Made by a program: the position numbers and the translations under genes
Shown: piece by piece, positions 6,011 to 9,091 of the stretch
Layout of the letters: each line of letters starts with the position of its first letter
How positions within the stretch are numbered: position 1 is the first letter of the stretch
The notes under the pieces: generated by a model
Told to the model about the DNA's origin: nothing
Seen by the model: the letters and a program-made list of their open reading frames with translations, nothing else
The model's database searches: none
Assembly (NCBI GenBank): GCA_025935475.1
Contig: JAICVE010000094.1
Span: forward strand, 1-9,091
Direction: 5' to 3'
Source: Nitrospira sp.
GTDB taxonomy: Bacteria; Nitrospirota; Nitrospiria; Nitrospirales; Nitrospiraceae
DNA: 9,091 bases

Positions 6011-6067
6011 ATGGAGGACGCCTGGCGTCTCGCGTCGGCAACCCGTGTTTGGCGCCCGTTCCGTTGA
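6011..6067 (+). CDS. Possible 18-residue leader peptide upstream of HEAT2
   Basis: An ATG at 6011 opens an 18-codon ORF (MEDAWRLASATRVWRPFR) ending in TGA at 6065-6067. It is preceded by AGGAGGAG at 5997-6004 with six bases spacing, the best Shine-Dalgarno in the window. The peptide is basic at its C-terminus with two Trp and four Arg, and ends 51 bp before HEAT2. It contains no run of one amino acid, so classic attenuation by a biosynthetic amino acid is not evident. It could be a leader that couples ribosome loading to HEAT2, a small protein, or a coincidence, since the Shine-Dalgarno-like bases also form part of the spacer of a minus-strand promoter. Confidence 0.35.
   Translation: MEDAWRLASATRVWRPFR
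6017..6029. promoter_or_regulatory. 13-bp palindrome, possible operator
   Basis: GACGCC-T-GGCGTC is a perfect 6-bp inverted repeat around one central base. It lies just upstream of the minus-strand propeller promoter and upstream of HEAT2, where a repressor or activator dimer could act on either side. In RNA a one-base loop cannot form, so a hairpin role would need the inner pair to open. Chance occurrence in GC-rich DNA is possible. Confidence 0.25.
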
Positions 6068-6090
6068 CCCTGTGAAAATGGCTGTGATAC
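6064..6090 (+). promoter_or_regulatory. Weak candidate promoter for the HEAT2-HEAT3-HEAT4 operon
   Basis: TTGACC at 6064-6069 is a good -35 match. The only nearby -10-like element, TGATAC at 6085-6090, is poor and only 15 bp away. A start near 6098 would leave a very short leader with GAGGAAG (6104-6110) for HEAT2. If this promoter is real, the upstream 18-codon ORF would not be on the same transcript. Confidence 0.2.
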
Positions 6091-6118
6091 GCTCACCAAT
6101 TCCGAGGAAGACTCCCCG

Positions 6119-7201
6119 ATGGCCGATTCGGTAACCGAGCAGATTGCGGCCTTGAATGACGAGGATTGGGCCATTCGCGAGGAGGCTGCGACGGCCTTGG
6201 GCGGCTTCCGCGACCCACGAGCAGTAGGGCCCTTGGTCTGCCTGTTGCGCGATGCTGATCGCGCGGTGCGGCAAGCGGCCATTGGCGCGTTAACGGCGAT
6301 CGGCGAGCCGTCGGTGCCCGTCCTGGGCCTGTGTCTCTCGGATCCGCAGCCGGAGGTGCAAGAGGCGGCTTCGTCCGTGCTGGCCTTGATCGCCGATGAG
6401 CGGGTGCTCATCCCGTTGATCGACGTGCTCGGGAATCAGGATTGGATCGTCCGTATGCACGCGGCCAAAGCCTTGGGGCGACTCAAAGACGCACGCGCGA
6501 TCGAACCGTTGATTCCTTTGCTTCAAGACAAGGTGAAGGCGGTACGGGAAGAAGCCACGATCGCCTTGGCAGAGATCGGAGACGCCGCGTTGCCCTCGCT
6601 GCTCGAGGCGTTGAAGCATCCTGAATGGTTAGTGCGGTTACATGCGGTGGAGGCGCTTGGGAAGAGCAAATCGGCCGATGCGGTTGAACCGCTCTTGTGG
6701 ATGCTGTTCAACGATCCCGATCAAGCTATTCGGGAAGACGTCATTCGCGCGCTCGGTCAACTCGGCGACGGCCGGGCATTGGAATTTCTTGTGGCAGTCA
6801 TGAAAGAACCTGGCCTTCGGCCGCTCGCCGTTGATGCAATGGGCAAGATCGGTGATCGTCGTGCGGTGCAGGTGCTGGTCTCGGTGCTTGAAGGCGGGGA
6901 TCGGCCGGTGGCTTCACGCACAGTTGCTGGATGCGGCGACAGCTGGAGCGAAGAAATGGAAACACAAGGCGCTGCAGTGCGGGCACTGGGAAGCCTCGGC
7001 GACGAGTCCGCGATTCCCGTCCTGCTGAAGGCGCTGGAGCAGACCGTGACGCGGGCTGATGCCGCAGCGGCGTTGACGAGATTCGGCTCCAAGGTCATCG
7101 CCCCGCTATTGACCATCATGACCCAAACATCGGATGAAAATTTGCGGTTCCATGTGAAGGACGCGCTGGCGAAAGTCGGTTGGCGGGCGGGACGAATCTA
7201 G
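6119..7201 (+). CDS. HEAT-repeat protein (HEAT2), alpha-Rep/PBS-lyase HEAT type
   Basis: The product is 360 residues, cytoplasmic (no signal peptide). The ATG has GAGGAAG at 6104-6110, eight bases upstream. About 11 helix pairs run from residue 5 to 354, with typical units such as WIVRMHAAKALGRLKDARAI (109-128) and WLVRLHAVEALGKS (170-183). A loop at about 260-282 (DRPVASRTVAGCGDSWSEE, with Cys272) interrupts the third repeat from the end, at the same place as the Cys loop of HEAT1. The chain ends with the cap VKDALAKVGW (346-355) and a short basic tail. The first repeat (DEDWAIREEAATALGGFRDP, 14-33) closely resembles a repeat in HEAT4 (DDEWAIREQAASGLGKLKDP, 79-98), evidence of common descent. 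It heads an operon with HEAT3 (18-bp gap) and HEAT4. It is probably a protein-binding scaffold; the partner is unknown. Confidence 0.9.
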   Translation: MADSVTEQIAALNDEDWAIREEAATALGGFRDPRAVGPLVCLLRDADRAVRQAAIGALTAIGEPSVPVLGLCLSDPQPEVQEAASSVLALIADERVLIPLIDVLGNQDWIVRMHAAKALGRLKDARAIEPLIPLLQDKVKAVREEATIALAEIGDAALPSLLEALKHPEWLVRLHAVEALGKSKSADAVEPLLWMLFNDPDQAIREDVIRALGQLGDGRALEFLVAVMKEPGLRPLAVDAMGKIGDRRAVQVLVSVLEGGDRPVASRTVAGCGDSWSEEMETQGAAVRALGSLGDESAIPVLLKALEQTVTRADAAAALTRFGSKVIAPLLTIMTQTSDENLRFHVKDALAKVGWRAGRI

Positions 7202-7219
7202 TCGGCTGGGCGGACACAG

Positions 7220-8317
7220 ATGTCGAAGGAAAGCATCGAAACGCTCGTCGCGGAACTGGTCCACGAAGAGGACTGGCGCCGTATGCGGGCGACGGCTGCC
7301 TGTTTGGCCGGTGGCCCAAGGGCGGTTCAGGCGTTGGTCGAAGTCCTGCGTTCAGGGACGCCGGAGCTGAAACGAGAAGCCGCAGCGATGTTAGCCCGTA
7401 TCAAAGATCCTCAGGCAGGAGTTGCATTGGTCGGATTGCTGGAAGATGAAGAGGAAGCCGTCCGGAAGGCCGGCGCCACTGCCCTCGAGCAGATGGCCGG
7501 CGTGCTCGATGCTGAAACGGCGTCGGCGTTGGTCGCCTTGATGCCGAGAGCACGAGAAGCGGACAGCCGCCAGTTGGTGACGCATCTCATCGGCGCGGTT
7601 CCCACGGCGGTCGCTCCCCTCTGCCAGATGATGAGACATACGGATCCGGATGCTCAAGTGGCCGCCGCAACGATGCTCGATCACTTGCTGGATCCGCGGT
7701 CGGTCGATGCTTTTATCGATGCGATGGGGCAACCAGCGGTTCGCGACATTGCTGTGGGAACCCTGAAAAAGCTGGGAGCAATACGCGAGCGCATCGACGA
7801 CTCGTTCAACGCCTTGCGTGATGTGGAAGGGGCGAGCGAGCGGGAAGAGGCCCGCATGTCCACCGTCATCAATCTCTTCGGCATCGGGCGCCCAAGCGTT
7901 GAGATTCTGATTGAATACCTGGAAGACGACGATTGGCTCGTCCGAGAGGCGGCGGCCGACCTGCTCGGGAAAATCGGAGATGTACGCGCTGTCGACCCGT
8001 TGATGAAGCGATTGGCGATGGACCAGGACACGGGCGTCAAGGAACTCGCCATCAAGGCGCTTGGGTTGATCGGAGATGCGCGTCCCACGCAATTGTATCT
8101 CGAATCCATCCCCATTCGGCCCCTGCGCGTGTATGCAATGGAGGCCCTGGCGAAGATCAAAGATGTCGAAGTCCTTCGTCCGCACAAGGAATTGTTTGAT
8201 CGGCTGCGAACGGACCGCGATGGATTGGTGGCGTATAACGCCGGACTGATTGCCGATAAACTGGAGGCGATGGACAGCGCCCATGTGATAAGTCGGGAAG
8301 GACATGGCGATGAATGA
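7220..8317 (+). CDS. HEAT-repeat protein (HEAT3), divergent member
   Basis: The product is 365 residues, cytoplasmic. ATG 7220 follows the HEAT2 stop by 18 bp and has only a weak ribosome site (GGGCGGA, 7208-7214), so coupling to HEAT2 is likely. The first half (residues 5-186) has six less regular helix pairs, for instance PRAVQALVEVL (33-43) and DPRSVDAFIDAM (158-169). A charged non-HEAT helical segment follows at about 187-225 (IRERIDDSFNALRDVEGASE). The second half returns to near-consensus units: DDDWLVREAAADLLGKIGDV (236-255) and GVKELAIKALGLIGDAR (272-288). The end lacks the LGW cap of the other three and instead has IADKLEAMDSAHVISREGHG. The coding end overlaps the start of HEAT4 by 8 bp (ATGAATGA). 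The central break suggests two solenoid lobes joined by a helical hinge, which is inference from sequence alone. Confidence 0.88.
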   Translation: MSKESIETLVAELVHEEDWRRMRATAACLAGGPRAVQALVEVLRSGTPELKREAAAMLARIKDPQAGVALVGLLEDEEEAVRKAGATALEQMAGVLDAETASALVALMPRAREADSRQLVTHLIGAVPTAVAPLCQMMRHTDPDAQVAAATMLDHLLDPRSVDAFIDAMGQPAVRDIAVGTLKKLGAIRERIDDSFNALRDVEGASEREEARMSTVINLFGIGRPSVEILIEYLEDDDWLVREAAADLLGKIGDVRAVDPLMKRLAMDQDTGVKELAIKALGLIGDARPTQLYLESIPIRPLRVYAMEALAKIKDVEVLRPHKELFDRLRTDRDGLVAYNAGLIADKLEAMDSAHVISREGHGDE

Positions 8318-9077
8318 CGAAGGGCAATCGGAACGGATCGAGCAATTGATCGGCGCACTACGCGACGACAACGAGGCGCTGCGCGATCATGCGATTGCCA
8401 GCCTCAGCCAATTGGGCGAAGAAGCGATTGAGCCACTGATCGGTTTGATGGCCGACGAAGACGTGTTGATTCGTGAAGCGGCGACCATCGCCGTTGTCCG
8501 CATGGGCCCTTCGGTCGTCGATCGTCTGATCGAGGCGATGGACGACGACGAATGGGCGATTCGCGAACAGGCTGCGTCAGGGCTGGGCAAGCTCAAAGAT
8601 CCGCGCGGTGTCGATCCACTGGTGAAGGCACTGAAGGACAAGGATGGCGCCGTTCGCACCGCCGCCGTCTGGGCCCTCGAGCGCATCGGTGATGCGCGGG
8701 CGGTCCCTGGGTTGGTTGAAGCGTTGACCGACGGCACGGTACGGGAGGATGTCGCCCGCGTGCTCAAGAAAATCGGCGACGCCAGAGCGGTGGATGCCTT
8801 AATTGAAGGCTTATTGGGAAACAACTGGATGGTCCGGCGGCATGCGGCCGAAGCGTTGGGGAAAATCGGCGACGCTCGCGGCATCGACCCGTTGATTGAA
8901 TCTCTCAGGGACGAGGACTGGCTCGTCCGCCGCAATGCGGCCGAGTCGCTGGCCCGGCTGGGCGCAAAACAGGCCATTGATCCCCTGCTCCCCCTCCTGG
9001 AAGATGAAAATACGATGGTCCAAGAAACCGTGGAAGGTGTGCTGACGAGTCTCGGATGGAAACAAGCGGCTCAGTAA
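8310..9077 (+). CDS. HEAT-repeat protein (HEAT4), most regular member
   Basis: The product is 255 residues from ATG 8310. An in-frame ATG at 8304 is too close (two bases) to the GGGAAGG at 8295-8301, while 8310 has eight bases spacing. Eight consecutive helix pairs fill residues 8-250 with almost no insertions; the best are WMVRRHAAEALGKIGDARGI (173-192) and DEDWLVRRNAAESLARLGAK (201-220). This is very close to the natural consensus used to describe alpha-Rep HEAT modules (D-x-x-V-R-x-x-A-x-x-A-L-G-x-I-G-D-x-R-A-v-x-x-L-I). It ends with the cap VEGVLTSLGW (241-250). The start overlaps the HEAT3 stop by 8 bp, so the two should be made together. A new reading frame beginning MFDI starts two bases after its stop. 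It is expected to be a stable curved scaffold that binds a protein through its concave face; the partner is unknown. Confidence 0.9.
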   Translation: MNDEGQSERIEQLIGALRDDNEALRDHAIASLSQLGEEAIEPLIGLMADEDVLIREAATIAVVRMGPSVVDRLIEAMDDDEWAIREQAASGLGKLKDPRGVDPLVKALKDKDGAVRTAAVWALERIGDARAVPGLVEALTDGTVREDVARVLKKIGDARAVDALIEGLLGNNWMVRRHAAEALGKIGDARGIDPLIESLRDEDWLVRRNAAESLARLGAKQAIDPLLPLLEDENTMVQETVEGVLTSLGWKQAAQ

Positions 9078-9079
9078 CC

Positions 9080-9091
9080 ATGTTCGACATA
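9080..9091 (+). CDS. Start of next gene, possibly tatB (four codons only)
   Basis: ATG at 9080 follows the HEAT4 TAA by two bases, and the four visible codons read Met-Phe-Asp-Ile. TatB proteins of the twin-arginine translocase commonly begin MFDIG(F), so a Tat component is the natural guess. Four residues are weak evidence and there is no strong Shine-Dalgarno, as expected if translation is coupled to HEAT4. The remainder lies outside the window. Confidence 0.35.

Noticed and set aside
6078..6134. Second small ORF (starting MAVIRSPIPRK) running into the HEAT2 start
   Set aside because: It has no ribosome site and overlaps both the HEAT2 Shine-Dalgarno and its coding start in another frame.
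7391..8371. Long minus-strand open frame (326 codons) opposite HEAT3, and another of 272 codons at 3334-4152 opposite HEAT1
   Set aside because: They lie antisense to well-supported HEAT genes, show no recognisable domain, and arise from the strong codon bias of GC-rich DNA.
3322..9077. Periodic short nucleotide similarities that could be read as a tandem repeat or CRISPR-like array
   Set aside because: The period is about 93 bp (31 codons), stays in frame and varies at third positions: it is the coding trace of HEAT modules.

Overview
The window is GC-rich, densely packed bacterial DNA in which almost every base is coding. The two intergenic gaps are 171 bp (1675-1845) and 190 bp (5929-6118). 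Its character suggests an environmental Gram-negative, and a Nitrospira-like member of Nitrospirota is my best guess: several Sec-exported proteins, an LPP20/FlgT-N-type pair, a YncE-like exported propeller and a cluster of HEAT-repeat genes. That assignment rests on gene style only, with no marker gene. No RNA gene, CRISPR array, transposase or phage gene is visible.

Region 1 (1-1674, minus strand) holds two adjacent genes for exported proteins. The upstream one (400-1674) has a signal peptide, an LPP20/FlgT-N-like domain, a coiled coil, a proline-rich stretch with a duplicated 13-residue motif, and a Gly/Arg-rich tail. The next (399 to beyond base 1) starts at the base after its stop codon and also encodes an exported LPP20-like protein; the window edge cuts it.

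Region 2 (1846-4680, plus strand) reads as an operon of three genes. The first is a secreted protein with the alkaline-phosphatase/phosphodiesterase fold in which most catalytic and metal-binding positions look substituted. The second is a small exported protein of unknown function, and the third is a cytoplasmic HEAT-repeat protein (HEAT1).

Region 3 (4681-5928, minus strand) encodes an exported seven-bladed-type beta-propeller (YncE-like). It converges on HEAT1 with no base between the two stop codons, and it has a good sigma70-type promoter at 5980-6008.

Region 4 (6011-9091, plus strand) starts with a possible 18-codon leader ORF behind a perfect Shine-Dalgarno. Three HEAT-repeat genes (HEAT2, HEAT3, HEAT4) follow in a tight operon. 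Two bases after HEAT4 a new gene begins with Met-Phe-Asp-Ile, the N-terminus typical of TatB, and is cut by the window edge.

The four HEAT genes together encode about 40 repeats of a regular 30-31-residue type close to the consensus of the alpha-Rep/PBS-lyase HEAT family. HEAT1 and HEAT2 share a Cys-containing loop inserted at the same place, and HEAT1, HEAT2 and HEAT4 share an LGW C-terminal cap. The picture, partly inferred, is a set of cytoplasmic protein-binding solenoids encoded next to exported proteins and possibly a Tat translocase gene. No substrate or partner can be named from the sequence.
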